64,000 nucleotides of DNA from Maratus speciosus (GCA_963932465.1 OZ010798.1:17468981-17532980), one strand, 5' to 3'. Counted from the first letter of the stretch, positions 24,336 to 35,619 are shown. Program-made: numbers and translations. The notes: generated by a model from the sequence alone, not told the origin.

Positions 24336-24833
24336 GCATCGGCTCCTTTTGATAAAATTCTTTTTTTTCACGATCCTCCGATGAAATTCATGTCTTTTTT
24401 GCGATCTTTCGACGAGATTTGCATTTTTTCCACAGACCCTTGACGAAATTCGCGTTTCTTCTGCGACCTTTTGACGAAATTCTCATTTTTCCAGCGATCC
24501 TTTCACGTGATTTGCGTTTCTTCAGCAACCCTTTGACGAAATTCACGTGTTTCCACACCCTTTCGACGAAAGTCTCATTTTTTATAGCAATCATTTGACG
24601 AGATTTGCATTTTTTCCAAAATACTTTGACAAACTAGCGTATTTTAAGCTGCTTTGTGACAAAATTCTTTTTTTCCACAAACTACCGACGAAATTTACGT
24701 TTGCATTCGCGATCCTTCGACGAAATTTGTGTTTTTTATGATGCCTTTTGACGAAATTCATGTTTTTTTCTAGTGCTCCTTTGTCAAAATTCGCGTTTTT
24801 CCTCAGCCTTTTGACGAAATTCGTGTTTTTTAG
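24336..24833 (+). repeat. ~31-bp monomer array B
   Basis: About fifteen imperfect units of TTTGACGAAATTCGCGTTTT + CCGCGATCC type run in the same orientation as arrays A, C and D. No CAGGGGTG end is visible next to it. Arrays B and C may be one element split by the insertion at about 24831-25905. Confidence 0.85.
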
Positions 24834-25905
24834 GGTTTCGTTCATCTGACGAAACCCCATTCGTCTCACTCCTTTGTCCGTCTGTCTGTCCGTCACAGAG
24901 TCCGTTCTCAGAAACTATACACGTTAGTGACTTGAAATTTTGGGTACTTATAGCTGAACACCTCATATCAAACAACAAATCATAAAATTTTTAAAAAGTC
25001 GGTAATTAACCGAATTACGGGCTAATTAACTTCTAAAATTAACCAATCAACCTTTTGAACGCAGCTACAAACGCACCTTCTCCAAATCAGCGGAGTTTCT
25101 CCTAAGGGTTGCCAGTAAAATGAGCGGGTGTATGGTTACCACGAAGGAAATTAAGCGATAAATGAAGTGGACATTTAAAAAGCGAAATCGCATCTCCCAA
25201 AGTATTGGTCCTAAAATTCGTAAAAGGTACAGAAAGACGCGCAAAAAAATTCTACTTTATTTTGGTATAAAGTTCAAATTTCTGCGTTGGGTATAACGCA
25301 AAAAATCCACTAAAAATCGATCGATAAAAATTTAATTTCTGTATTTGAAAAGACAGTGAAAAGAGATTTCATTTCAGCGGAAAGCAGGTGTTGTCATCTT
25401 TCAGACATATCGGCGCTGGAGAAATTTAAGCAGAGGATATTTTAATACGAAATTTAAACTTTTTAAATATTAAATTTTTAGATTAATTTGTTTTACATCC
25501 TGACGTAAAATTTTTCGCTGATTTCATACATACCCAGTTCAAACTCCTAGCTTAATTAGAAGCTGAGATATTAATTATTATTTCATTAATTGGATCATTG
25601 CTTTAAAACTTTCCTTTCAACGGGTTTTTAATCTCATCAGACATGACGACGCACTTGCGGTTTTTATTTTAATACGAAATTTAAACGTTTTAAATATTAA
25701 ATTTTTTTATAAAACTTTTTGACATCCGGACGGGAAATCTCTCGCAGATTTCATACATACCCAGTTCAAAGAGCTAACTTAATTAGAAGCTGATATATTA
25801 ATAATTATTTAATTAATTTGTTTGATTTCTATATAATGCATAGATTAAAATGGAGGCATGTGCTTTTTTAACGACGTTTGAAAGGAATATTAAACGAAAC
25901 CCTTT
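24831..25905. mobile_element. Possible insertion splitting arrays B and C (AGGGTTTCGTT ends)
   Basis: The left edge reads AGGGTTTCGTTCATCTGACG followed by AAACCCC, itself a 9-bp hairpin. The right edge AACGAAACCCT is the inverse of AGGGTTTCGTT. A GTCCGTCTGTCTGTCCGTC stretch follows the left end (24876-24894). Between the ends lies a ~227-bp tandem duplication (25399-25825). Monomer arrays occur on both outer sides. The boundaries are inferred and no target duplication was proved. Confidence 0.45.
25399..25825. repeat. ~227-bp tandem duplication
   Basis: TTTAATACGAAATTTAAACT at 25441 recurs at 25668. TTTCATACATACCCAGTTCA and TTAATTAGAAGCTGA recur with the same spacing. The copies differ at many positions, so the duplication is older than the one at 4.2-5.1 kb. 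Confidence 0.8.
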
Positions 25906-25944
25906 GTGCGATCTATGATCACACTTACCCACTTGTTCTAGAAG

Positions 25945-28040
25945 AACTAATACAAAATTCGCTTTTTTTCTCCCGCAACACTTTGGCGAAACTCGCATTT
26001 ATTACGCGACTCTTTGACAAAATTTCCCTTTTTCCCGAACCTTTGACGAAATGAATGTTTTTACCGCGACCGTTTCGCGAAATTTGCGTTTTTACGCTAC
26101 CCTTTGACGAAATTCGTTGTTTTTTCTAGCTGCCCTTTTACAAAATTGGAGGTTTTTGCCTCAGCCCTTTGACGAGATTCATGTATTTTTTAATATGTCC
26201 TTTGAAAAAATTCGCATTTTTTTCCACAGCCCTTTGGTGAAATTCGCATTTCATCCGCGACCATTCGACAAAATTAATTCGCGTTTTGCACCTGAGTATT
26301 TTGTAAAAATTCGTGTTTTTTCTACGACTGATTGACAAAATTTGCATTTCTTTCTCAGCCTTTTGGCGAAATTCGCATTTCTTCCGCCACTCTTTGACGA
26401 AATTTGAATTTTTCCGCGACCCTTTTAGAAATTTCGCGTTTTTTTCCCTAGATACTTTGAAGAAATCAGTGTTTTTTAAGCAGCACTTTGATAAAATTCT
26501 TTTCTTTTTCCACGATCTTCCGACGAAATTCACGTTTTTTAGCGATCCTTCGACGAAATTTGAGTTTTTTACGCTGCGTTTTGACGAAATTCGTGTTTTT
26601 GATAGTGGTCCTTTGTCAAAATTCGCGTTCTCGTGCCGCAGCCTTTTGACGAAATTCGTGTTTTTTTTATAGCGACCCTTTGACAAATGATTCGCGTTTT
26701 TTTCTGCAGCCCTTTTGTGAAATTCTCATTTTTCGTGATCTTTTGACGAAATTTGCTTTTTTTGTACGGCCCTTTTACGAAATTCGCATTTTCGCGATTT
26801 TTTGAAGAAATTTGCATTTTTCTGCGGCCATTTGACAAATTTTGCGTTTTTTTCGCAGCCTTTTGACGAAATTCGCTATCTTTTCCTGATCTTTCGATAA
26901 AATTAGCTTTTTCACTGCGGCCCCGCATTTTTTTCTAGCGGCCCTTCGACGAAGTTCGCATTTTCTCCGCAAGACTTTGACGAAAGCATAAGCAGTTTTT
27001 AATATCCTTACGATAGCATTTTTTAAGCAGCATTTTGACTAAAATATTTTTTTTTCACAATTCGCCGACAAAATTTCCGTTTTTTCGCGATCCTTTGACG
27101 AAATTTGCGTTTTATATCCGCGGTCCTTTGACGAAATTCGCTTTTTTTCTGCAGTCCTTTGGCGTAACTCTCGTTTTTCGCGGTGCTTTGACAAATTTTT
27201 TTCCTTGGCCGTTTTACGAATTTTGTCGTTTTTCCGCAGCCCTGTGACGAATTTCGCGTTTTTCCCGCGGCCCCTTCTAGAATTTTTCTACTTTTTTCGT
27301 GTCATGCGAAAAATTCACTTTTCCATGATCCTTCGACGAAATTCGCGTTTTTCCGGCGATACTTAGACGAAATTAACTTTTTTAATTCAGCCTTTTAACG
27401 AAATTCACTTTTTTTTATTGGGGTGGGGGGAGGGGATCATTTGAAGAAATTTACGGGTTTTCTGCGATACTTTGATTAAATGCGCTTTTTTGCGATCTTT
27501 TGACGAAATTCGCATTTTTTCCGAGATACTTTGATTAAATTCGCTTTTTTGCGATCTTTTGACGAAATTCGCATTTTTTCCGAGTTACATTGACGAAAGT
27601 AGTGTTTTCTAAGCACCCCTTTGAAAAACTTCATTTTCTTCATGATCCTTCGACGAAATTCACATTATTTTCGCGATCCTTTGCAGACCTTTGAAGACCC
27701 TCGCAGACCTTTGAAGAAATTCGTGTTTTTTCTAGTGGCCCTTTGGTAAAATTCCCGTTTTTCCCCGAGTCCTTCGGCAAAATTCACTTTTTTTTGCGAT
27801 TCTTAGACAAAATTGTCTTTTCTCTGGAATCTTCGACGAAATTTGCGTTTTTCCGCTATACTTCGACGAAGTTGCCGTTTTTTTTTCTTCGGACGATTAA
27901 CAAAACTCATTTTTTTCAGCGATCATCTGTCAAAAATCGCGTATTTTTTTATCCCGAATTTTCAGACTGATGATCGATTTTAAAGTGTTTTTGAACCGGA
28001 AGCCGTAAATTTTCGGATAATTGGGAACAGAATCATCTTT
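25945..28040 (+). repeat. ~31-bp monomer array C with hAT-like 3' end
   Basis: At roughly 2 kb this is the largest array, with on the order of 60 units of GACGAAATTCGCGTTTTTT + CCGCGATCCTTT. Units are heterogeneous, and short higher-order echoes exist near 27470-27600. The 3' end runs into TTTATCCCGAATTTTCAGAC ... TAAATTTTCGGATAATTGGG ... AACAGAATCATC, matching the 3' terminal segment of copy D. No 5' CAGGGGTG end is visible. Long minus-strand open frames inside (such as 26138-26686) arise because the monomer lacks stop codons on that strand. Confidence 0.85.
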
Positions 28041-28881
28041 GCACATACTACTGAACAAAATAAAATAATTACTTTTATTTAAAAAGACATATTTTGCTCT
28101 CTGTTCCATAAATAAAATCCGCTACTTAAGTAATGTTTTCAACCAAGGTCATAACTTGCTAGTCAGGATGTGTGTGTAGGGGGGGGGGGGGGGGTCGTTT
28201 TGATTATTTTGGTAGGCTTAATCAAAACGGATTACCCATTCGGCTAAACAAGCTGAAGCCTAGGGTTTTGGAAGGAAAAGGGCCCGGTGCTAAGATTTTC
28301 TTTCAATTTTTTTTTCTTTTTTTTTTAACCATTTGGGAAAATGGTTATTATCCTCTGTCAGGGTAGGAAATCAAAAACATATCTGAAGCGTTTATTGGTT
28401 AAATCCGCATTTTATTCGTTTTCTGATAGGTCTATACAGTAATCTGTATTCTCCCTTTACTTTCAACTGAGATGGATACGTCTGTTGCCACTATGACAAA
28501 AAAGTAATAAAAACTATAAAAAAAAATAACTCAGAAAGAAATTGAGATACAGCTTTCAAACAAATTGCATTTAAAAGTACATTTTTTTCTCTATACTACA
28601 GTGTAAAAAGTAATATTGTGGAATGTTTAGAATTTAAGAATGAAATTTCATTTAAAATTGGTCCAGGAATATTAATGTTTAATCCATGGCGTACGTAAGG
28701 AATGACCAGCACTTCTGGAATGACCAGCAGTTTAAAAATGTACAGTACCGAAAAATGTAATCCATGGTGTACGTAATGTAGGATCAACTCCGTGCGATGT
28801 TTTATGTCTTAAATGTTAGTCTTCGAAAGAATCATTCTCCAAATGGTCGTTGTAATTTGTTAAATTCCATTTTATTCTTCT

Positions 28882-28916
<35 letters not shown>

Positions 28917-29331
28917 GGAGTCTTGGAATTTTTCGGCTACCAGTTTGTGATTAATTTATTACAGAGGTGACTTTTATTATCGTTTAAACTGCTGATGAAA
29001 CATTCTTCCAATTGTAAAAAAAGAGTATAAATCAAGCTTTTGTTTTATAAGGGGCTGTATATATATATATATATATATTTAAATATGAATTTTTTTATAT
29101 GGCCCCTGGTCCCTAATACCTTATATTTACAGAAATGTTGTTCTACATCTAGGATTGAAATAAAAAAAATCCCCACTTGTCATATTATGACACTTTCAGT
29201 TTTATGAAATTTTAATGTTTTTTAACTACACTAAAAGTATTTCTTTCCTTTTTTAGTACCAGAAAACACTGAAATATATCATTTTGAAGGAAGGGAGAGG
29301 GTGCCCAAAGAAAACTAGCCTAGGGGTAAGA
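28041..29331. other. AT-rich stretch with homopolymers
   Basis: It contains a G-run near 28180-28193, a T31 run at 28884-28914 and (TA)n at 29055-29080. AGGGTTTTGGAAGGAAAAGG followed by GCCCGGTGC near 28263 may be a decayed hAT-like end. No gene is recognised. Confidence 0.5.
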
Positions 29332-29339
29332 AGGTAGTT

Positions 29340-29799
29340 CAAGGGTGATTCTGAGTAAAATATATATATATATATTTCTGAAATTCCCAGAAAATTTTCT
29401 GAAAGTTACAGCGGAAGGGGGGGGAGGGAGGAAATCCACTCCCGGCACTAAATACGTGTTTTTTCCGCGGCCCTTTGACGAAATTCGCGTTTTCCGCGAT
29501 CCCTTGACGAATTTTGAGTTTTTCGAGATATTTTGACGAGATTTCCGGTCCTTTCGGGATCTTTTGACGAAATTTGCCTTTTTTCGCGATTTTTTCGAAA
29601 TTTGCGTCTTTTTCTCGATCCTTTGACGAAATTCACGTTTTTTTCTGCAAACAATTGACAAAATTAATTTTTTCGACGACCATTTGCCGAAATTCGTGAT
29701 ATTTTTTATGTCCGAATTTTCAGATTGATGATCGAATTTTATAAACTTTCGAAAATGAATGCCTTAAATTTTCGGAAAATTCGGAACAGAATCGCCACT
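29340..29799 (+). mobile_element. Satellite-bearing hAT-like element, copy D (complete, with TSD)
   Basis: The 5' end is CAAGGGTGATTCTGAGTAAA and the 3' end (reversed) AGTGGCGATTCTGTTCCG. The shared core is GATTCTG with flanking GGG/GGC. The octamer AGGTAGTT is present immediately left (29332-29339) and right (29800-29807), an 8-bp duplication typical of hAT. From 5' to 3' the interior holds a (TA)n tract, TTCTGAAA...TTACAGCGG, a G-rich block, about seven ~31-bp monomers (29455-29690), and the TTATGTCCGAATTTTCAGAT 3' segment. No transposase is present. Confidence 0.82.
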
Positions 29800-29807
29800 A
29801 GGTAGTT

Positions 29808-29871
29808 TATCCGCAACCTCCCCCCCCCTCCCCCTTTCCGTCCGCGCCCACACTATAATAATAATCAAATA
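29808..29871. other. C-rich spacer
   Basis: A pyrimidine-rich CCTCCCCCCCCTCCCCC tract (about 29817-29835) separates the hAT-like copy from the next element. Confidence 0.5.
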
Positions 29872-30044
29872 CAGAAACTCTTGAATAACGGGCACGTCGG
29901 GAGAGTGTAATTTGTCCGCTATTCGGAAGTGACTGCTATTGAGAAGTAAAAATGCACAGATATATAATTGTTAGGCATAGGGGAAAATGTACTTTAATAG
30001 AGGTGTCCGTTATCAGGGAGGGCCTGTCATAGAAGTTTAACTAT
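29872..30044. mobile_element. Short pogo-like MITE remnant
   Basis: It starts CAGAAACTCTTGAATAACGG and continues GCACGTCGGG. The far end, reversed, reads TAGTTAAACTTCTATGACAG. Internal motifs GTCCGCTATTCGGAAGTG and GAGGTGTCCGTTATCAGGG are typical of pogo/Tigger MITE ends. The exact edges are uncertain. Confidence 0.5.
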
Positions 30045-31416
30045 ACTTACAGAAGTAGAGGACAAGTTCACTTGCCATAAAACCTTTGATTAAAAAATAA
30101 TTATTATTTTTATTGTAATACAAATGCTGATTAGGAATTACTGACAGGCTTTTTAAAAAATACCAACGAGCCTTTGCCTGATAAAAAACTTATTTTACAA
30201 CATTAAAAATAAACATACATTAAAAATAAATAAACAAATAAATTCCTATTCAAATTGCAAACTTAAATGATAATTGAATAATTGAGTATCCATTTTCTTG
30301 TAGCAACAGTTCGAATATACTACATACATTCCATACAGAAAACAAATAGAGCAAAAGCATCAATCAATCAATCTTCAGCGCGTCCTATGAAACCCCGCCC
30401 TAACAAAAGGGTTGCCGAAAACTTTAAATCGCCGAAATCTCGCCAACATGTAATCTCGTTAATATCATGATAAAACACCGATAAATTGACTAAATCTACG
30501 AAATATAGTTGCTGTTCATAAAAGATATTGAAGCTTGGTACTAACCTGAATTTTCGAGACCGAAATTAAATTTTTTGGAGCCTATTTACCAGCATTTAAA
30601 ATTGAAAACGTACAGGAAAAATGTTATATGGAATATTATTTTTACTTCTGAAAGGCAGATGGCAGCACCAGCAAAAGCTAATTTCAATAATTCGGAATGT
30701 GAACAGGACATATGTAATAATGTGAACAGGATTGATTTTACTACATTTAGTTAAAAAATTTGAAGATTATTAATTATTTGCTGAATATATAACAAAATAA
30801 AACATGTTAAATGAAAATTTAGATATTATATTTCACTAAATGCCAGTTGTAAAGAATATGTATCAATCTTTTCATTACGAAGATAAGAAGTAAAAATCCA
30901 TAGTCAAAAACTGGAGGGTACACGTCCCCCTTAAGCCATTATGGCTGTCAACTGGATCCTTGAGATTGGAGAAAGCAACGTTATTGATCGGAGAGAAAAC
31001 AAATTTGAAATTAAACTCACTGAGAATAAGTGAAATTTAAGTACTGTGTTTGGAAAATAGTATAAGACACTAACATTTTTAAAATATTTGCTTGAATATA
31101 ATCAGTGATTTTATGGGATTTAGATAATATATGGTCAATGATATCCAAAAAAAATCCATGATAAATGGAGACTGCTTTGATATACAGAACATTCCATCTA
31201 ATCTGCACAGGCCGGGACCAAGGGATTTGCGGATTATAGAATTTTGCAGATTATAGGTCATGTCTTTGATTACATTCTAATAATTTGAATTTATCATCAA
31301 ATATAGTACTAGTCACACTGCAAATAAATAACACAGAAATAAAAGAAAATGCTTTTTTTTATTTAAAAAAAACTACATTGAATATTAGAAATATATATAA
31401 TGATATAATACAAAAT
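30045..31416. other. AT-rich stretch with a pogo-type end fragment
   Basis: At 31200-31258 the sequence GCACAGGCCGGGACCAAGGG followed by TTTGCGGATTATAG resembles the Tigger-type end seen at 53740-53782 (CACAGGCTCTGGTCCCAAGC). A second end was not located. The rest has no recognised feature. Confidence 0.45.
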
Positions 31417-31510
31417 TACCGTATTTTCGGACGTATGAGCCGCAGCGCATACGAGTTTGAAAGTATAAAATATTCTAAGTGCGGCTCTTACGCCAGGGCG
31501 GCGGATATGG

Positions 31511-31546
<36 letters not shown>

Positions 31547-32029
31547 GCAATGTCTTATGGCATTTTTTGTGTTTTTTTGGTCAAACCGATATTTTATGAC
31601 GCCATTTCCCCCCCCCCCCTTTGATCAATAGTTTCATGCTCTCGAATTGGTACCAAAATATTAGAAAATGTCCCTCAACCGCTTATGTCCGAGAAATGTT
31701 ATTTGTTTTGTTTATTTTTAAACAATCAGCGGGATGAATAACATTTGTCTCACCGGTTCTCAAGTTAAAAATTATTAGATTTTCCGCACATCCGTCAATA
31801 ATTACTTTACCCTCCGGATACTGGAATGTACAGCTGTCGCGAGCTTTTCTTCTAATAAACCCCCTTTCCTTCCACTTGCAAAGCAAAACTGCTCACTGAG
31901 TTCTCACTCAGTGAAATTACTGGTCTCTAACTAGAGAAATCTCAAATCAAGGCATAGAACTTTTGTAGAATGGGTCTCCTAATACACAATAAAATCACTG
32001 GAGAGCAAGATTTTTTCTTTTTTTTTTCC

Positions 32030-32770
32030 AGTACCGGATTCTATAAACTCGGCCCCTAAAATAGAGGCCGTACCCGACTTGACCAGACAAAATGAATTCA
32101 AACTTTGAAACCGGTCGGGTCAGCAGAATTAGTACAATTTTTTCTTTAGCCGGGTCGGCCGATAAACAAAATAAACAGTCCTGACCAATATAACAAATTA
32201 AGTGGGCTGACTTCCGCGATATAAATATTGGGCTATTTTGCTCACGCAAAAACACCGGCTAAATCCTAAGAAAGAATTTAAAAAAAATAAATATGTCATT
32301 CGCATTCCATTATTTTTAAATGATCTTTTTTGCATTGGATAGCTGAGGTCCGTCTCTACAAAGAGTCATTTTTACATTTTCGATTGTGTTTAGAGGTTTT
32401 TTTTTTAAACTAGAATACTTTCACTTTCGAAACTGATTCCGAAAATCAAAGTATAACTACGAAAAACATCTGCAAACATAATCGAAAAAGGGTCTCTTTA
32501 GAGATCGACCTCAGCTATTCGACACACACAAAAAAAAAAAAAAAAAAAAAAAATTATTTAAGCATATTGAAATGCGAACCATGTGTTTTTTTAAAAAAAA
32601 TTCTTCCACAGGATTAACATTAGCGAACGGGCGTTTACCCTTGAGTGAAGTAGCCGATCCATAGGGGAAAAAACTCGGCCCGTACAAAAAAAAAAAAAAT
32701 TAATTAATGGCCCGGCATAAAAGGTAAAAGTTTGGCCTGGCCCGGAAAACATTTAAAATCTCGGCCCGAC
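32030..32770. repeat. GGCCCG-type foldback element, copy 2
   Basis: GC-rich blocks (ACTCGGCCCCTAAAATAGAG, CGGTCGGGTCAGC, CTCGGCCCGACCCGACTG) bracket an interior at 32330-32650. That interior aligns with the interior of copy 1 (8950-9270). Shared anchors are GATAGCTGAGGTCCGTCTC, CTTTCACTTTCGAAACTGAT and CACAGGATTAACATTAGCGA. The terminal CTGCACGGGCC motif is not evident here. Confidence 0.6.
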
Positions 32771-33384
32771 CCGACTGAATTTCTTCAAAACATTGATTTT
32801 TACGCTGATATGGTTAAAAATTGTTTCGTACGAAGAGTTCGCAACAAAAATACTTATTTTATCTTCTTTTTTTCATGTTTATAATCTTTATTTTTAAAGA
32901 AGCGCCTAATAAAATCACTCAAGTATGCATTTATAACTATAAAACTAACATGTAATTTTGTTATCTCTTGACTCAACTAAAAATATAAACACACTTGATT
33001 TCAAATTCACTCCATCTCCTCGGACCGAACGTTCTCCGATACATTGCCCTATGACCTTGACATGTAATAGTTTCAGTTTTGCTTCTTTGAAAAGAACTTT
33101 GAATGCAGTAGAAAAAAAGAGGTAACGAGATAAGAGATTTTTTTAATGCAAAGTGGATTCGTAAATTTTCTTCTCTTTCCTTAAACTTATTATGATGATA
33201 ATTATTATGAAGATATATATCATAACTTATGATGAAAAGGAAAGTCTAAATTCTGAGCAAGAAATATTTTTAAAACTTACAAAATTATTTTTAAAAAAGA
33301 ACAAGAAAAAATGCGTATGTAGCAAATAAAAAATAAAATCTGTCACAAACAGAATCGATGAAAGAATTATCAATAGGTGAACTG

Positions 33385-33415
<31 letters not shown>

Positions 33416-33451
33416 GAGTTTCTAGTTATCCTAAAGTGGTTTCGGCAGTGT

Positions 33452-34369
33452 GAGATCTGCACGGGCCGGGCCATACTCTTTTCTGAAGGTTCTGTCCGTG
33501 CCGGGTTAAGGCCTTACTTTTTTCCTGAAAGATCGGGCCAGGCCGGACCTAACTTATTTTTTCTGTACAGAGCCGGGACTGGTTTCATTCCTAGTCTTCA
33601 CGATCCAAAATTTTCAGTCCTAGTTTTGACAAAGCCCGTATGAAAATCATTGTCTCGTCGTGGCCTGGTCCGTTCAAAGGTCAGTAAAATTAGGCCTGGA
33701 TCAAAAATGTTTGCAAAAAATGCATACATTTTTAAATCGCCATTATTCTACAACTAAACATTAAAATTTATTCTTTTTAAAGAGTAGTAGATTTCATACG
33801 CTTATTAAAATATAGCTAAATTAAAATATAGTAAAACGAGTGAAAAGAACCTGCCTATGACGGAATCCTGTTTTAAACTGACGTTAAACGTGTTGAGGAT
33901 CTTGTCTATAACACTTTTTTTTTTATACAGTTCCGTCTTAGCAGATTTTACTGTATAACATTTTTCAGATTTTTAAAACACTTCAATACATAGAATATGG
34001 ATTAATAATAGTAAGGATAACTGAAACATTTACATACAAGAAATAGAGATTCATTAAAAAAAATAAATATCACAGCCTGCGGCACTTCATCAATATTTTG
34101 TAGAAAATCACTCGGGCTGAGCCGAGATTTTAACTTTTTTCCGATCCAGTCTCGGGCCGGGCCAAACTTTTAAATTTTTTACCGGGTCTGGCCAATATTT
34201 CTTTTGTACGGGCTGGACCGAACTTTTAATTTTTGTATTGGGCTGGTCCGTTCCGAATTTTTTCTGCGAATCGGGCAGTCCCGGGACGAATTTTTTTTCT
34301 ATGAGTCGAGCAGTCTCGACCTAGAATTTTCGGGCCGGGCCCGGAAATTTCGGCCCGTGCAGACCTCTA
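33452..34369. mobile_element. GGCCCG-type element, copy 3 with clear inverted ends
   Basis: The left end is GAGATCTGCACGGGCCGGGC. The right end, reversed, is TAGAGGTCTGCACGGGCC. Both flanks carry many CGGGCC/GGCCGG blocks (33465-33700 and 34110-34350), which would pair in a hairpin. The interior has a pogo-like MITE (33830-33953). The short match AGTGT outside both ends is too weak to call a target duplication. Confidence 0.7.
33830..33953. mobile_element. Small pogo-type MITE
   Basis: The left side has AGTAAAACGAG ... CTGCCTATGACGGAATCCTG. The right side, reversed, is TACAGTAAAATCTGCTAAGA followed by CGGAACTG. These are related to the ends of the 16151-16895 element (GTCTAAGGCGGAAT). It is nested in copy 3. 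Confidence 0.5.
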
Positions 34370-34561
34370 AGTGTCTCTATACGATATTTCAAGACCTCTA
34401 AAATCCGGAAAAGCCGCGGTCGAAACGATTCCGGAATTTAGATTGTACAAATATCAGCTCCTCGGGTGCGGCGCTTACGTCGATAAACTTTTTTTAAAAA
34501 ACAGATTTTCATTGGTGCGGCGCTTACGGTGGGTGCGGCGGGTATTCCCGAAAATACGGTA

Positions 34562-35021
34562 CATATGACATTAATTAAAAAATAAGAGAAACTGTTGGAT
34601 TCTGTTTTTCCTGTTATGTATGTAGGTTTGATTTATGATGGGTTATTTATTCCAATGTCTTATAATGGTTTGTAGAGGAATGCATAAAAATTTCCTATAT
34701 GTAAGTGCTGAATGAAGTTCCTAATTATGAGAGTTGCACATTGTCAAGAAGGAAAAGAGAAAGATTCTATAAATAAATGTTTCTCAAAAGTAAATTATCT
34801 GTCTTTATTGAAAATTCCATGATTCTTTTGAACCCTCTTGCATATGGGTTTGAAAACTGTTATACTTCTTTTAAATATTCACATTGAGATATGTTCATGA
34901 ATTTGTATATTTGTATATTTCTCTGGTTTTAAATATAACGTGATCTTCCAATTTAATTTACAGTATCAAGTGTACATAAAAATAAGCATTGTAGTGTTTG
35001 CATTTTCTTTTCCTATTACAG
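34562..35021 (+). other. Probable 3' part of an intron upstream of the F-box/LRR exon
   Basis: AT-rich sequence ends in a polypyrimidine stretch and acceptor (TTTTCTTTTCCTATTACAG, ending 35021). The upstream exon that would encode the first half of the F-box was not found in the window. Confidence 0.55.
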
Positions 35022-35606
35022 AGTGTGCAGAAGATGGAATGTGTTGACAGATAACCCAGTTTTGTGGAAAAAAAGTGAATGCAAAATTTTCGCCTTCTCA
35101 TGAATGCCAGACTACTGTAGCTCAATCTTTCATTAACGGACTGCCATCTTGTACAACTTCCATCAGATTAGATTTTACAAAATCTAGAGATTGGATTGAA
35201 AAATTGCATTTTGCGGAACTTTGTGTGAGACTGCAAGAGAAATGCCCCCATCTTGAAGAATTAATTTTGATTGATTCTGAAATATCAAACAGTCTTTCTT
35301 CATAAAAATAGCAAATTAAGCCTTTGTGCAACAATATTAAAAAGCAGAAAAACCAACGTTTAAAATGCACAAATGTTCTTCTAACCTTGATCTTGATTTT
35401 TGGGAAGCTTACCATATCATTAAAAATTCTCACTCTTTAGTCAATGACTTATCTAGTACTCCAGATTTTTCCAAGTATTTGAAAAGCGTTAATTTAATTC
35501 CCCTTTTTTGGTTTCTTTTCTCTACTTCTCCGGTAGATGTCGCTACTTGTCCACCCAGTCGTTTCCACTGCTTCTCTCTCATTGGTTGTTTCGGCGCCTT
35601 CGCCAC

Positions 35607-35619
35607 CCGCATAGGGTAT
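35607..35619 (+). promoter_or_regulatory. TATA-box-like site inside the insertion
   Basis: GGGTATAAAAGCC is preceded by a CATTGG (inverted CCAAT) at about 35580. It sits in the GC-richer middle of the 482-bp insertion, about 70-80 bases upstream of the hammerhead-like motif. This is consistent with an element-borne promoter, but the inference rests on motif only. Confidence 0.35.

Larger units (their letters stand above)
31417..34561. mobile_element. Long TIR element (TACCGTATTTTCGG ends) with nested insertions
   Basis: The left end TACCGTATTTTCGG (31417-31430) is matched by CCGAAAATACGGTA at 34548-34561. Subterminal repeats GTGCGGCTCTTACG / GTGCGGCGCTTACG occur inside both ends (31478, 34468, 34515), as in the 21.4-22.1 kb element. 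The interior contains a T-run, a minus frame of 67 residues (31683-31886) that I do not recognise, GGCCCG-type foldback segments and a small pogo MITE. Whether this is one large element or two ends of different copies is not proved. Confidence 0.6.

Noticed and set aside
26138..26928. Long basic open frames (up to 182 residues, N-F-V-K-G/R-x-x-K-K pattern) on the minus strand of the monomer array
   Set aside because: The ~31-bp monomer is not a multiple of three and simply lacks stop codons on that strand, so all frames stay open. There is no start context, and unit changes do not preserve a protein.
24336..28040. Interpreting the regularly spaced ~31-bp repeats as a CRISPR array
   Set aside because: The units are contiguous and imperfect with no unique spacers, and the surrounding DNA is clearly eukaryotic.
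33445..34374. AGTGT as a target duplication of the GGCCCG-type element
   Set aside because: Only five bases match and the element edges are ambiguous by several bases. This could easily be chance.
35430..35612. Minus-strand and plus-strand open frames inside the F-box insertion (35365-35670, 35430-35612)
   Set aside because: They lie within the 482-bp mobile insertion in its GC-richer segment, with no recognisable domain. They are better explained by composition.
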